Source: Labilibaculum manganireducens (GTDB lineage Bacteria; Bacteroidota; Bacteroidia; Bacteroidales; Marinifilaceae). Taken from it: a stretch of 58,783 nucleotides of DNA. Location of the stretch: contig NZ_MVDE01000033.1 of NCBI RefSeq assembly GCF_002843385.1, forward strand, positions 1 to 58,783, read 5' to 3'. Of the stretch, positions 8,878-16,927 are shown piece by piece. The translations under genes were made by a program, and so were the position numbers. Numbering within the stretch: position 1 is the stretch's first letter; every line of letters starts with the position of its first letter. Below the pieces are notes generated by a model. That model was not told the origin of the DNA. It did not search any database and worked only from the letters and a program-made list of their open reading frames with translations.

Positions 8878-8885
8878 CAAATGTA
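8878..8885 (-). promoter_or_regulatory. Bacteroidota -7 box (TACATTTG) before riboswitch 2
   Basis: Minus-strand TACATTTG directly precedes the second aptamer, in the same arrangement as at riboswitches 1 and 3, and matches TAnnTTTG. It suggests btuB2 is transcribed from its own promoter, not by read-through from the ABC genes. Confidence 0.5.
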
Positions 8886-8976
8886 TGTAAAATATTATTC
8901 TGAGAAATCTAATTTTAGAAATTTATTTGGCAGTATTTCAGGAGACTCTATAAATGAATAAAATACGGATTTAAAA

Positions 8977-10011
8977 TTAATCGAAAACAAGAAAAGTTCG
9001 GAGATAAGCCAGCAGTTCCTGAATGCTCCGACATTTTTTCACCTCTCCATTTCGATGAATTTCCCATTCCATAGTATCTTCGAGCAATTTCACAGAACAA
9101 TTACCGGCTTCTTCGCAAGTAACCTGATAACCTTCGCGGGACAATGCCCTTTGTGTCCAGAACCCCATTACATCATTACCCAAAACCTGAATGATCTGTT
9201 TTTTCTGGTAATTCATAATGAAATTTCCTGTCTTACGATCAAAGATGAATGATTTATTATGAAATGTCTCTTCGATGCTTCCATTCAAAACCAAATCCTC
9301 AGGAGCACCAACTTTAATCGTCTGCCCCCGTGCCATCAGCCAAATAACATCTGCAGCCTGAAGTGCTAAATCCAATTCGTGGGTAGAAAGTAAAATGGCC
9401 TTATTGGTTTCCCGGGCCAAACGATGCAGCAACCGCATGATGTCAACACGGTTTGGCAAATCCAAATGCGCAGTAGGTTCATCGAGCATAATTAACGGCG
9501 TATCCTGCGCCAAAGCCTTGGCGATCATCACCCGCTGCCTTTCTCCATCACTCAACTGATTGATAAAATGATCGGCATAATGCAATAAACCAACTTGTTC
9601 CAATGCCCCTTTAATTTTATCGTTATCCTCTTCCGATAAACGTCCCATCCATGAAGTATAAGGATGCCGGCCCAAAGAAACGATGTGGTAAACGGTGAGG
9701 TTTCCCACATTAATCCGCTCAGTTAAAACGATACTTAGCAATTGAGCAATCTCTTTAAAATTCCGATCACGAATAGGAATTCCTTCTACCAAGGTATATC
9801 CCGCCAAGGGCGATTGAATACCGGCAATGGTTCTCATAAGAGTCGATTTACCCGCTCCGTTCGGACCCAAAAGACAGACCATTTCGCCCCGCCTGATTGT
9901 CAGGTTGATATCTGAAAGCAAACATAGCTGTTCCTTCTTCCCTTGTTTGTATCCAATGGAAAGATCCTGAGTTACCAGTATGTCTTTTTGTACTTCTTTA
10001 ATTTCACTCAT
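8977..10011 (-). CDS. btuD: Cobalamin ABC transporter ATP-binding protein
   Basis: ATPase subunit of the inner-membrane B12 importer. Walker A GPNGAGKST, signature LSDGERQRV and Walker B LIMLDEPTAHLD with the following H-loop STHELDLAL are all present, in the order and spacing of FecE/BtuD-type ATPases. About 90 residues beyond the nucleotide-binding domain form an extra C-terminal domain (from about MNYQKKQIIQVLG), which makes the protein longer than classical BtuD (about 250 residues). The ATG at 10011 (MSEIKEVQ) starts 11 bases after the permease stop; an ATG at 10032 would overlap the permease by 11 bases and is also possible. Third gene of the riboswitch-controlled btuF-btuC-btuD unit. 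Confidence 0.9.
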   Translation of the reverse strand: MSEIKEVQKDILVTQDLSIGYKQGKKEQLCLLSDINLTIRRGEMVCLLGPNGAGKSTLMRTIAGIQSPLAGYTLVEGIPIRDRNFKEIAQLLSIVLTERINVGNLTVYHIVSLGRHPYTSWMGRLSEEDNDKIKGALEQVGLLHYADHFINQLSDGERQRVMIAKALAQDTPLIMLDEPTAHLDLPNRVDIMRLLHRLARETNKAILLSTHELDLALQAADVIWLMARGQTIKVGAPEDLVLNGSIEETFHNKSFIFDRKTGNFIMNYQKKQIIQVLGNDVMGFWTQRALSREGYQVTCEEAGNCSVKLLEDTMEWEIHRNGEVKKCRSIQELLAYLRTFLVFD

Positions 10012-10021
10012 AACCCAATTC

Positions 10022-11077
10022 TTACCCGGCAAAAGAAGCCTTCACATTTCTACTACGCATAATCACCCAAATTACAACCGGCCCTCCAAACAATGCTGTT
10101 ACCGAATTAATTGGTAATGTATTCTGATTCCCTGGTATTTGAGAAATAATGTCACAAGCAAGCATGATAGCTGCACCAATTAATATTACCGCCGGCATTA
10201 GTACTTTATGACTTGCGGTTCTGAAAATAGATCGTGCAATATGTGGCACAGCAACACCAACAAAAGCAATAGGACCAGTAAATGCGGTTAAAGTTCCGGC
10301 AATTAATGCCGTACTAATAATAACGGCTATACGAGTCTTATTAACTGATATTCCAACTCCCCGCGCATAATTCTCGCCCAACAAAAGTGCGTCCAATGGT
10401 TTTATCAGAAAAAAAGCAATGATCAAACCGCTAAAAACAATGGGTACCATTACTTTCATTTCGGTCCATGTAACACCTGCCAAGCTGCCAAAAGTCCATA
10501 CGATAAAACTTTGTATTTGCTCCGGATCGCTAAAATATTGCAGAATATTTACCACAGCACCGGTAATACTTCCAAACATGATTCCGATAATCAGCAGTGA
10601 AACACTATCTGATATTTTAAGAGAGGCCAAAGCAACCAGCATGAATACCAATGATGCACCAACAACAGCTGCAACCACCAATGCCCAACTACCTAAAAAA
10701 GCCGAAATAACTCCAAAAGCAACCGGCATTAAAGCCGATGCCATTACCATTAAAGCAACTCCCAAACTTGCCCCGGAACTAATTCCCAAAACGTAAGGTC
10801 CGGCCAATGGATTTCTGAAAAGTGTCTGCATCATTAAGCCTGTAACCGATAATCCGGCTCCAACAAAAATGGCAGTTAAAGCTTTCGGTAAACGAAAATT
10901 TAAAATGATGTAGTTCCATGAGTTTTTCACATCAGCACCATATAGTATTGCAAACACCTTTTTAAAAGGAATATTTACACTTCCGAATATCAAATCCAAC
11001 AGGAAAACGCCACAAATAAGAAGGAACAGTATCCCAAATACGAGCGAAAACAATCTTCCATTTTTATTCAACAGCAT
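10022..11077 (-). CDS. btuC: Cobalamin ABC transporter permease (FecCD family)
   Basis: 351-residue polytopic membrane protein of the FecCD/BtuC family, with about ten hydrophobic segments. Family motifs are visible: RLPKALTAIFVGAGLSVTGLMMQTLFRNPLAGPYVLGISSGASLG near the N-terminus and GPIAFVGVAVPHIAR in the coupling region, followed by LPINSVTALFGGPVVIWVI at the end. It lies seven bases after the binding-protein gene and next to the ATPase, so the three form one importer. Family members also move haem or siderophores; the riboswitch upstream is what assigns this one to cobamides. Confidence 0.92.
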   Translation of the reverse strand: MLLNKNGRLFSLVFGILFLLICGVFLLDLIFGSVNIPFKKVFAILYGADVKNSWNYIILNFRLPKALTAIFVGAGLSVTGLMMQTLFRNPLAGPYVLGISSGASLGVALMVMASALMPVAFGVISAFLGSWALVVAAVVGASLVFMLVALASLKISDSVSLLIIGIMFGSITGAVVNILQYFSDPEQIQSFIVWTFGSLAGVTWTEMKVMVPIVFSGLIIAFFLIKPLDALLLGENYARGVGISVNKTRIAVIISTALIAGTLTAFTGPIAFVGVAVPHIARSIFRTASHKVLMPAVILIGAAIMLACDIISQIPGNQNTLPINSVTALFGGPVVIWVIMRSRNVKASFAG

Positions 11078-11084
11078 AGCTTTC

Positions 11085-12278
11085 CTATTTCAATTGTTGA
11101 TAGTAATACAGTTCATAATTTGGCAGCAATTCGGGATGTAAAATCTTAATCACATCTTTAAACACAACATCGGGTTGCATTACACCTGACTCAAACCAAT
11201 CGTTGGCGCCGCTATCTTTCATTCTTTTTGTAGAACAAAAAACATGAGCTGTTTTATATGATCGAAATAAGGTGTAACGCTCATCCATGTTTTTCATATC
11301 CTCCAAAGTTCTGCATTGTCCGGGGCCAAACCAAATATCTGCTTCTCCCTGCTTATCGAAAACAACCTCAAAACTTAATGGCATACTGCCACTGGTGCTA
11401 TCAGAAAACCAACAATAATCTGCCTTTCCGTCGCGAAGGAATTGCGCTAAGTAGCTTTGTCCGCCTGGCATATACCAAATGCCTTTAAAATTATAGCCCG
11501 AAAGAATGCTTGGTTTACTCTCCACATTTTCCACCAACTTTTTCAAATCATTGTATCTCTTTTCTACAGCATTAAAATGTTTTTCAGCCTCGGCCTCCTC
11601 ATTAAAAAAAGCTGCAATAAATTTTGCCCATTCAGCACGTGCCAAGGGAGAAGTTTCCATCCACTCTATATTATAAGCAACCGGCAAACCTGCTTTCATT
11701 AATTTAGTTTCCTTGTCGGTGATGTTCATAAAACCGGCAACCATTACCAATTCAGGATCCAGCTCAACAATTTTCTCGAAATTCAGACTTTCCGAATGAC
11801 CTACTGCTTGTATCGTTCCATTCTGAGCCTTTTTATCCAACTCCTCATCGTAAATACGATCGCGCAAAGAAACTGCAACAATTCGATCCTGAACGTTTAA
11901 GAACTTTAAAATTCCTATTTGAGTACTCGATAGCGCGGCAATACTCCTTACAGGAACCTCTACCAACAAACCATCAGCAGGAACCTGAATATCTGTTTTT
12001 TCCCCACGATTCTTCAAATAATATTTTTGGAAAATTTTGCCTTCGTTCCAAGGATCCCAAACAATCAATTCTTTTAAGCCATTGGCAAGAAGTTTAATTT
12101 GAAAGCCTTTGGCGTACTTTAATTGAGATTGATGATAAAAAGATGAATCGACAGCTGAATTATCAGCTTGTTTTTCTTTCTTTTTTGGATCGCCGGATTG
12201 ACAGGAAACAGTACCCAATAACAGAATCAGGAGTAATGCCCAACAGCTTGATTTTAATAAATTCATTTTCTTCCACAA
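11085..12278 (-). CDS. btuF: Cobalamin ABC transporter substrate-binding lipoprotein
   Basis: Periplasmic class III binding protein (TroA/BtuF fold) tethered by a lipid: the hydrophobic leader ends in LLGTVSC, then QSGDPKKKEK. The body shows the usual two-lobe signature blocks (LKFLNVQDRIVAVSLRDRIY, KIVELDPELVMVAGF, and the long linker helix around ARAEWAKFIAAFFNEEAEAEKHF). It delivers the corrinoid to BtuCD. First gene behind cobalamin riboswitch 3. Translation may begin at 12278 (MWKKMNLL) or at the internal ATG at 12266 (MNLLKSSCW), both giving a valid lipoprotein signal. Confidence 0.88.
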   Translation of the reverse strand: MWKKMNLLKSSCWALLLILLLGTVSCQSGDPKKKEKQADNSAVDSSFYHQSQLKYAKGFQIKLLANGLKELIVWDPWNEGKIFQKYYLKNRGEKTDIQVPADGLLVEVPVRSIAALSSTQIGILKFLNVQDRIVAVSLRDRIYDEELDKKAQNGTIQAVGHSESLNFEKIVELDPELVMVAGFMNITDKETKLMKAGLPVAYNIEWMETSPLARAEWAKFIAAFFNEEAEAEKHFNAVEKRYNDLKKLVENVESKPSILSGYNFKGIWYMPGGQSYLAQFLRDGKADYCWFSDSTSGSMPLSFEVVFDKQGEADIWFGPGQCRTLEDMKNMDERYTLFRSYKTAHVFCSTKRMKDSGANDWFESGVMQPDVVFKDVIKILHPELLPNYELYYYQQLK

Positions 12279-12365
12279 TAATTGTGGGGATAGCAGACAA
12301 GAAAATACAATTACTACAATTATACCTTCGTTACTCAGTTCCCCGAAGTTACGAAACAGTTCAAT

Positions 12366-12550
12366 TTATTAGGCAGGTCTTCTGGCTTTACCCAATTCTA
12401 ACGCCTTCCCATGCAAAACTACATTCACATAGTGGCTGATTTGTCAGAACTTATCAATGAAAAATCATTGAGGGCTTACAGCTGCGGGGACAGCTCCGGT
12501 ATTGCACCGGATTCCCATTTTAATTCTCAAAAGAGAGAAACCCAATTCCT
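12366..12550 (-). ncRNA. Cobalamin riboswitch controlling btuF-btuC-btuD
   Basis: Minus-strand aptamer with GGGAATCCGGTGCAATACCG, CCCGCAGCTGTAAGCCC, the GCCACTA-type box, GGGAAGGCG and AAAGCCAGAAGACCTGCC. The gap to the btuF start is about 90 bases. It carries an additional AT-rich hairpin (around 12453-12473, CAATGAAAAATCATTG) in the variable arm that the other two lack. Confidence 0.93.
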
Positions 12551-12551
12551 G

Positions 12552-12559
12552 CAAATCTA
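12552..12559 (-). promoter_or_regulatory. Bacteroidota -7 box (TAGATTTG) before riboswitch 3
   Basis: Minus-strand TAGATTTG matches TAnnTTTG and immediately precedes the aptamer, as at the other two elements. This separates transcription of the importer genes from the cbiR-like gene upstream. Confidence 0.5.
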
Positions 12560-12714
12560 TGGAATATTTCGGAAAAAGAAGAGGTTTTAAAAAAGCAATC
12601 AGGAATAACTGTCGTACAAAAACAAAAAGACTGAATCGTATTGAACGAAACAGTCTTTATTATAAGGTGTAGAAATGTGGAAAATACAATTTAAAGCCAC
12701 CTCGTTGTATTTCA

Positions 12715-13713
12715 CTAACGTAAAGCATTCATCTGAACATCCAATTTCTCTGAATATTCCTTGATATCCTTTGTAATGAATTCATGAATTACAGTTTCAG
12801 GTTCAATCTCATAAATTATTTCTTTTACGCGCTTACTCGTAAATGGTAAATGCTGATCAATCTGCAGAACATGATTACGTGCTGTAGTATATTTCTCTGT
12901 ATGATTTAAGTCTGACCATCCTGTTGGTAAACCATTCATAACCTGTTTCGTTTGATATTCTCCTGATAAACTCAAATTCAAATGCAGACTCTTAATTTTC
13001 GCCTGAATATCTTTCGACAATCGTGATATCCGATCCAAAACAAAATCAATGGCCTCATCCTCACATCTCAATGCAATATTCGTATTCATTAAATGTCCCG
13101 TATCCAAAAGTAGATTCCAATTTGAAAAATCCAATCGGGATGCAAAATCATCGGCCTCAGCCGGAAACAAAAAATCCAGACCCGGCCACCACAAATTCTC
13201 GATGGCTAATGTAACCGGAGGCTCTCCATCACCAAATTCCTGAGCCGTTCTGTTCAGCATTTCTGCTAACTCCTTCATTACCTCAGTGCTTTTATAGTTA
13301 AAATCACGCGTAAAAGCGTGTTCCAATTCTACATGTGCTGCGTGTATAACAGCATGAGATGGTTGAAAATGTGCTGCGTATTCCCACAATTTCTTCTGAG
13401 AAGTAATCATTTCTGCAGCATTCTTACCTCCGCAGCAAAACTGCAGATGCTCTGCTGACATATTAGGAAAATAATATTTGGCAGCATCCTCTCCTTTTCG
13501 CCAAACATCCAACCAGGTTACCCAAAATGGCAAATGAACACTTTTAACTATTCCTTTTGGAATTTCTTCGGATGGAGAATCATAACCGATTAGTAATTCA
13601 ACCCCATCTATATTTTTTTCCGTTACATATTCTTCCAGTCCTTTCCATCCGTTCTCAAAACGACTCACATCAGATGGATAAACAGAGAAGTCCATTAAAT
13701 TTTTATAATTCAT
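12715..13713 (-). CDS. cbiR: TIM-barrel hydrolase of the AP-endonuclease-2 superfamily, probable CbiR-type cobamide remodelling enzyme
   Basis: 332-residue soluble protein (start at 13713, MNYKNLMDFSVYPSD; an upstream ATG at 13746 is less likely). It reads as a xylose-isomerase-like TIM barrel with metal-ligand positions at strand ends: VELLIGYD, SVHLPFW, AVIHAAHVELEH, LAIENLWWPG, LLDTGHLMN, SLHLNLS and IYEIEPE. CbiR, first described in Akkermansia, belongs to this superfamily and hydrolyses the nucleotide loop of cobamides so that the lower ligand can be exchanged. Position directly upstream of the B12 importer supports that role here; by fold alone it could be a sugar-phosphate isomerase/epimerase. 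It has no riboswitch of its own in the 400 bases upstream. Confidence 0.65.
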   Translation of the reverse strand: MNYKNLMDFSVYPSDVSRFENGWKGLEEYVTEKNIDGVELLIGYDSPSEEIPKGIVKSVHLPFWVTWLDVWRKGEDAAKYYFPNMSAEHLQFCCGGKNAAEMITSQKKLWEYAAHFQPSHAVIHAAHVELEHAFTRDFNYKSTEVMKELAEMLNRTAQEFGDGEPPVTLAIENLWWPGLDFLFPAEADDFASRLDFSNWNLLLDTGHLMNTNIALRCEDEAIDFVLDRISRLSKDIQAKIKSLHLNLSLSGEYQTKQVMNGLPTGWSDLNHTEKYTTARNHVLQIDQHLPFTSKRVKEIIYEIEPETVIHEFITKDIKEYSEKLDVQMNALR

Positions 13714-13746
13714 ATATAATAATGTATTTTTCACCAACACAACCAC

Positions 13747-14140
13747 AAAATTAAGGGGCTGTTTAAAAATTCACATCAAAAATAGTCTTAAATGATCATT
13801 TTAACCCCCCCCTTACTATCTATTTCTGAATCCTTTTTTCACTCATCAGATAAAAAAATGACGTTTTGGCCATTTTTCGCAAAATTCGGAAACGTTATCA
13901 TAAAAACAAATTTGCCGTTTAACGGTTAATAATGACAAATTTCTTTATTAAATCATTGTAACGCAAACAATTTCGGGAGCTCCCGCAACCGTTTTAAGTT
14001 GTTTTTTTTGTTATTTATTCAATTTTGGGAATTATTATTTAGATCATTTCTATGATTTATTTCTAGATTTACAATGTCAGCCAATCACAAATAACCGATG
14101 GTTGATTTTGTAAATTATTACTCATTTAAATTTAAAAAAG
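13747..14140. other. Intergenic region with short palindromes, divergent promoters expected
   Basis: About 400 AT-rich bases between the divergent cbiR-like gene and the secreted-protein gene. It contains a run of seven C (13806-13812), an imperfect palindrome CCGTTTAACGG (13913-13923) and a perfect GGGAGCTCCC (13976-13985). No coding potential or riboswitch aptamer is visible. The palindromes may be operators for either gene; no regulator is evident. Confidence 0.5.
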
Positions 14141-14737
14141 ATGAAAACAAAAAACACATTTAAAGGATTGGTATTGGGAGTAATACTATTCTTAGGGACA
14201 AGTTCAGCATTTGCAACCGGAAACATCCGAATTAACCCTTATCTGGATACTGATTTATCAATTGTATCTATTATCAATCCAACCGAATCATTGCTTAAAA
14301 TGAAGATTTACGATGAAGCTGGAAACTTGTATTATTCAAACAAAGTAGGTGGTGAAACTACAGCTCAAAAATTGTTTGATTTCTCTTATCTTGAAGATGG
14401 TACATACAAAATCGTTTTAACTGGTAAAGGAGATAATATTGAAAAAGAATTTGTAGTTGCCAACAACAAACTTGTTGCAGAATTAGCTGAGAACACTGCA
14501 GAAAAAACTCTTTTCAGAACAGAGGATAACAATTTGTTTGTAACCTACCTGTCTTTTGAAAACAAAGCATTCAACATTTCAATAAATGATGAATTTGGAA
14601 ATGAAGTATTTAATGGCTCTTATGCATCAGAACCGACTTTCTCTAAAAAATTCAATGTAGAAGCATTGCCAAAAGGAGATTATAAAGTTCGTTTAGTGTC
14701 TGACAAAAAAGAGTACAATTATGCCTTCAGAAAATAG
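14141..14737 (+). CDS. Small secreted protein with two Ig-like repeats, function unknown
   Basis: 198 residues with a signal peptide (about 1-25, ending SAFATG). The mature part consists of two similar beta-sandwich-like halves of about 85 residues: LLKMKIYDEAGNLYYSNKVG with EDGTYKIVLTGKGD, and FNISINDEFGNEVFNGSYAS with PKGDYKVRLVSDKKEYNYAF. The pattern 'D-E-x-G-N ... G-x-Y-K-x-x-L' is that of T9SS-associated sorting or DUF3244-like domains, but no clear sorting tail is present. It is a single-gene unit closed by a terminator. Location is periplasmic or extracellular; I do not recognise a function. Confidence 0.7.
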   Translation: MKTKNTFKGLVLGVILFLGTSSAFATGNIRINPYLDTDLSIVSIINPTESLLKMKIYDEAGNLYYSNKVGGETTAQKLFDFSYLEDGTYKIVLTGKGDNIEKEFVVANNKLVAELAENTAEKTLFRTEDNNLFVTYLSFENKAFNISINDEFGNEVFNGSYASEPTFSKKFNVEALPKGDYKVRLVSDKKEYNYAFRK

Positions 14738-14788
14738 TGACCAAAGCGGTTCAAGTGACCAGATGATTCAAAAGAATCATTCCTATAT

Positions 14789-14832
14789 AATAAGTGTAAG
14801 CCCAGAGAAATCGGACCTACACTTATTTTTTG
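14789..14832 (+). terminator. Rho-independent terminator after the secreted-protein gene
   Basis: A 10-bp perfect stem, AATAAGTGTA (14789-14798) with TACACTTATT (14818-14827), is followed by T5. It lies 50 bases past the stop codon at 14737. Confidence 0.8.
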
Positions 14833-14839
14833 CTTTATA

Positions 14840-14861
14840 AAAAAAACCTCCCGAAGGAGGC
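14840..14861 (-). terminator. Rho-independent terminator for the 14894-15673 gene
   Basis: On the minus strand GCCTCC-TTCG-GGAGG is followed by eight T. This is a textbook intrinsic terminator with a UUCG tetraloop, 33 bases past the stop of the helical-protein gene. It stands back to back with the plus-strand terminator next to it. Confidence 0.88.
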
Positions 14862-14893
14862 ATTCTATTATTTCTCAATAATTACAACTCTTC

Positions 14894-15673
14894 TTACTCA
14901 GGCACAGCTTCTTCTTTCTTTACTGCAGTTTCTTTTGAAACAGGAATCTGACCAACTGGTACTGTAGATGTTCCCTTTTTTTTCGATTCAATTTTGGTAT
15001 TTATTTTTCGAACCTTATGAATTAAGCAGCTAAACATGTACTCTTCGGCTTTCGGTTCATCCTCCTTCATGAGCATTTTCCCGGTTTTCGAGATATCACT
15101 TAACTGCTTCCAAAAAAGATTAAGTTCGGCATTGTTATCGACAACCAATTGCTTGCGTTCGCTTGTTTTTTGTTCCTGTAATAAATTTAAATCATACACT
15201 TTTTGAGTCATCTGCTCCAATTCAGTACCCAAACTATCCTTATACCCTTTCTCCTTTAATACTTCAAGATTTTTAGCAATATTTTGTTGAATTATTTTCG
15301 CTTTTGCACAATAGCCTTCAACATTTCTTATCCGGATCATTTTCTTCGCTTCTTTCACTCCAAAATCGGAGGCTTTAACTAGCATTACTTTGTTTGCCCG
15401 TTGAGTATAAGCTGCAATCAATTCCAACTTATGAAGAATTGCATCAAGACCACTATACAAATCAGAAGTAATTTTTTTAATCTCAGCGGTTTGCGTTTTC
15501 GACTGAGTAAGATCGGCCACCCGATGAATTCTATTCTGAAAATCAGTAACAAACTCATCATTAAATTCCGGCGAAAAGTTTGAGAACTTTTCACGGTCAC
15601 GCAAAAATAATTGCAATAGAATCTCTCCCACTACTGGTAGTTCTTCTTGTTTGAATTTATAATATAAACCCAT
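14894..15673 (-). CDS. Conserved-looking helical protein of unknown function
   Basis: 259 residues, no signal peptide or membrane segment, almost entirely charged amphipathic helix with heptad-like stretches (EVLKEKGYKDSLGTELEQMTQKVYDLNLLQEQKTSERKQ region), suggesting a coiled coil. The tail (GTSTVPVGQIPVSKETAVKKEEAVPE) is low-complexity and probably disordered. It resembles the group of 250-residue helical proteins often seen in Bacteroidota next to repeat-rich intergenic DNA, but I cannot name a family. It is monocistronic, with an intrinsic terminator behind it and a 21-bp tandem array 180 bases upstream. Confidence 0.7.
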   Translation of the reverse strand: MGLYYKFKQEELPVVGEILLQLFLRDREKFSNFSPEFNDEFVTDFQNRIHRVADLTQSKTQTAEIKKITSDLYSGLDAILHKLELIAAYTQRANKVMLVKASDFGVKEAKKMIRIRNVEGYCAKAKIIQQNIAKNLEVLKEKGYKDSLGTELEQMTQKVYDLNLLQEQKTSERKQLVVDNNAELNLFWKQLSDISKTGKMLMKEDEPKAEEYMFSCLIHKVRKINTKIESKKKGTSTVPVGQIPVSKETAVKKEEAVPE

Positions 15674-16520
15674 GTGTAAATAATTAGTTTGATTAATACT
15701 ATGTTGATTTTAAAATAATTTGTTCCAAATTTCGACTAACAAACTCCCCAGGCACACTTCATATTTATTTTAAAGCTATACACTCAAAACAAATAACAGA
15801 CTCACAAAATTTCACCCTTTCAATTCAATAACTTAAAACTTATTTTCACTCCCTTTAACTACATTACAAGTCCCTTGAGTTACATTTCAATTCCCACGAG
15901 CTGCATTACAAGTCCCTTTGCCAACAATCCGAATCCCCCAAGCTACATTCACAGTCCCTTAACTAACATATAAAGTACTTCACCCAACATTTAAACTCCC
16001 TTTGGTAACAATGGCAGTGAAAGAGACTAATTTCTCAATCACAAAGCCGGAAACCCCCATCTAACCGACAAAATCCTTAATAAAACCACCACCACAACCA
16101 ACTATTTATCAGTTATTAAAAGTAATATCAGACAAAAAGAACGACAAAACAATCAGCAAATGGGGATAGCCCGATTTAAAGTATACCTAAATTAGTTTAT
16201 TCCGCATAATTCATCAAATATTTTAACATTAATTTTACATATAGTAAAAACCTGCAAAACATTCAGTTGAATTTACTTGCGGAAGAGATCTGGAACAGGA
16301 AAATTATAAGAATGGTTTGGTTAACTTTTTTATCTATCCTGTTTTGGAGAAAGATGGAAAAACAAGTACAAATTAAATTTAAGTAAAGAATTTTCATTTA
16401 AAGAAATTTAATATTTCCGCACTTAAAAATCTATTATATAACATCTTATATCTAAACAAAAACACGTGTTAAAATAAATAAGAAAAAATATATTCACTTT
16501 CATTTCAGGATAAAAAAACG
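15674..16520. other. Long non-coding stretch containing a 21-bp repeat array
   Basis: About 850 bases without a convincing gene. Apart from the tandem array (15850-16017) it is AT-rich, with many in-frame stops on both strands. I see no tRNA, riboswitch aptamer or insertion-sequence ends here. Confidence 0.6.
15850..16017. repeat. Eight-unit tandem array with exact 21-bp period
   Basis: Units begin at 15850, 15871, 15892, 15913, 15934, 15955, 15976 and 15997. The consensus is close to TCCCTTNANCTACATTACAAG; most units start TCCC and carry a central ACA. Units are diverged, yet the period is kept without indels. The array sits upstream of the helical-protein gene (start 15673), in intergenic DNA. 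Exactly 21 bp equals two DNA turns, which would place any bound protein on one face of the helix. Confidence 0.85.
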
Positions 16521-16528
16521 TATTTTTG
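16521..16528 (+). promoter_or_regulatory. Bacteroidota -7 box (TATTTTTG) for the Cys-rich lipoprotein
   Basis: TATTTTTG matches TAnnTTTG and lies 32 bases before the start codon at 16560, which predicts a short leader of about 25 bases. Confidence 0.5.
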
Positions 16529-16559
16529 GCATCAATTAAACCACTATAAATTAATTATT

Positions 16560-16808
16560 ATGAAAAAATTATTATTTGCTATTGCCATCTGCGGATTCGT
16601 ATTTACTTCTTGTGGAAACAAAACTAAAGCTGCTGCTTCTGAAGAAAAAGCATGTTGTTCAAAAGAAAAAACAGAAGCTTCTGCTGAACTTGAAAAAGAT
16701 TCTTCTAAATGTTGTTCAGCTAAAGCTGAATGTGCAAAAGATACTACAGCAACAGAAGATGTAAGCGCCACAGAGGAAGTTGATGTTGAAGAAGCTGCTG
16801 CTGAATAA
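16560..16808 (+). CDS. Small cysteine-rich lipoprotein, possible metal binder
   Basis: 82-residue lipoprotein: the leader MKKLLFAIAICGFVFTSC ends in a lipobox. The short mature part is Lys/Glu/Ala-rich with two CC pairs in related settings (KACCSKEK and KCCSAKAEC), then an acidic alanine-rich tail (SATEEVDVEEAAAE). Paired cysteines in an otherwise disordered lipoprotein suggest thiol-based metal capture, but that is inference; it has no recognised domain. It is a single gene with its own promoter box and terminator, two kilobases before a heavy-metal efflux operon. Confidence 0.65.
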   Translation: MKKLLFAIAICGFVFTSCGNKTKAAASEEKACCSKEKTEASAELEKDSSKCCSAKAECAKDTTATEDVSATEEVDVEEAAAE

Positions 16809-16883
16809 GCAAAACAGGAATGTACTCTGCCTGCTCAAAAGAATACAGCAGAAAACAAGCAGGACACAAGCAAAATAAAAATC

Positions 16884-16914
16884 AGCCATGGAGTTTTTCT
16901 CTATGGCTTTTTTA
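16884..16914 (+). terminator. Terminator between the Cys-rich lipoprotein and mate genes
   Basis: AGCCATGGAG (16884-16893) pairs with CTCTATGGCT (16899-16908) with one wobble, followed by T6. It ends the lipoprotein transcript just before the convergent MATE gene. Confidence 0.8.
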
Positions 16915-16927
16915 TTACAAACAGAAA

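Noticed and set aside
15850-16017. 21-bp repeat as a CRISPR or coding repeat
   Set aside because: There are no spacers, units diverge, and every frame is interrupted or lacks a start with context.
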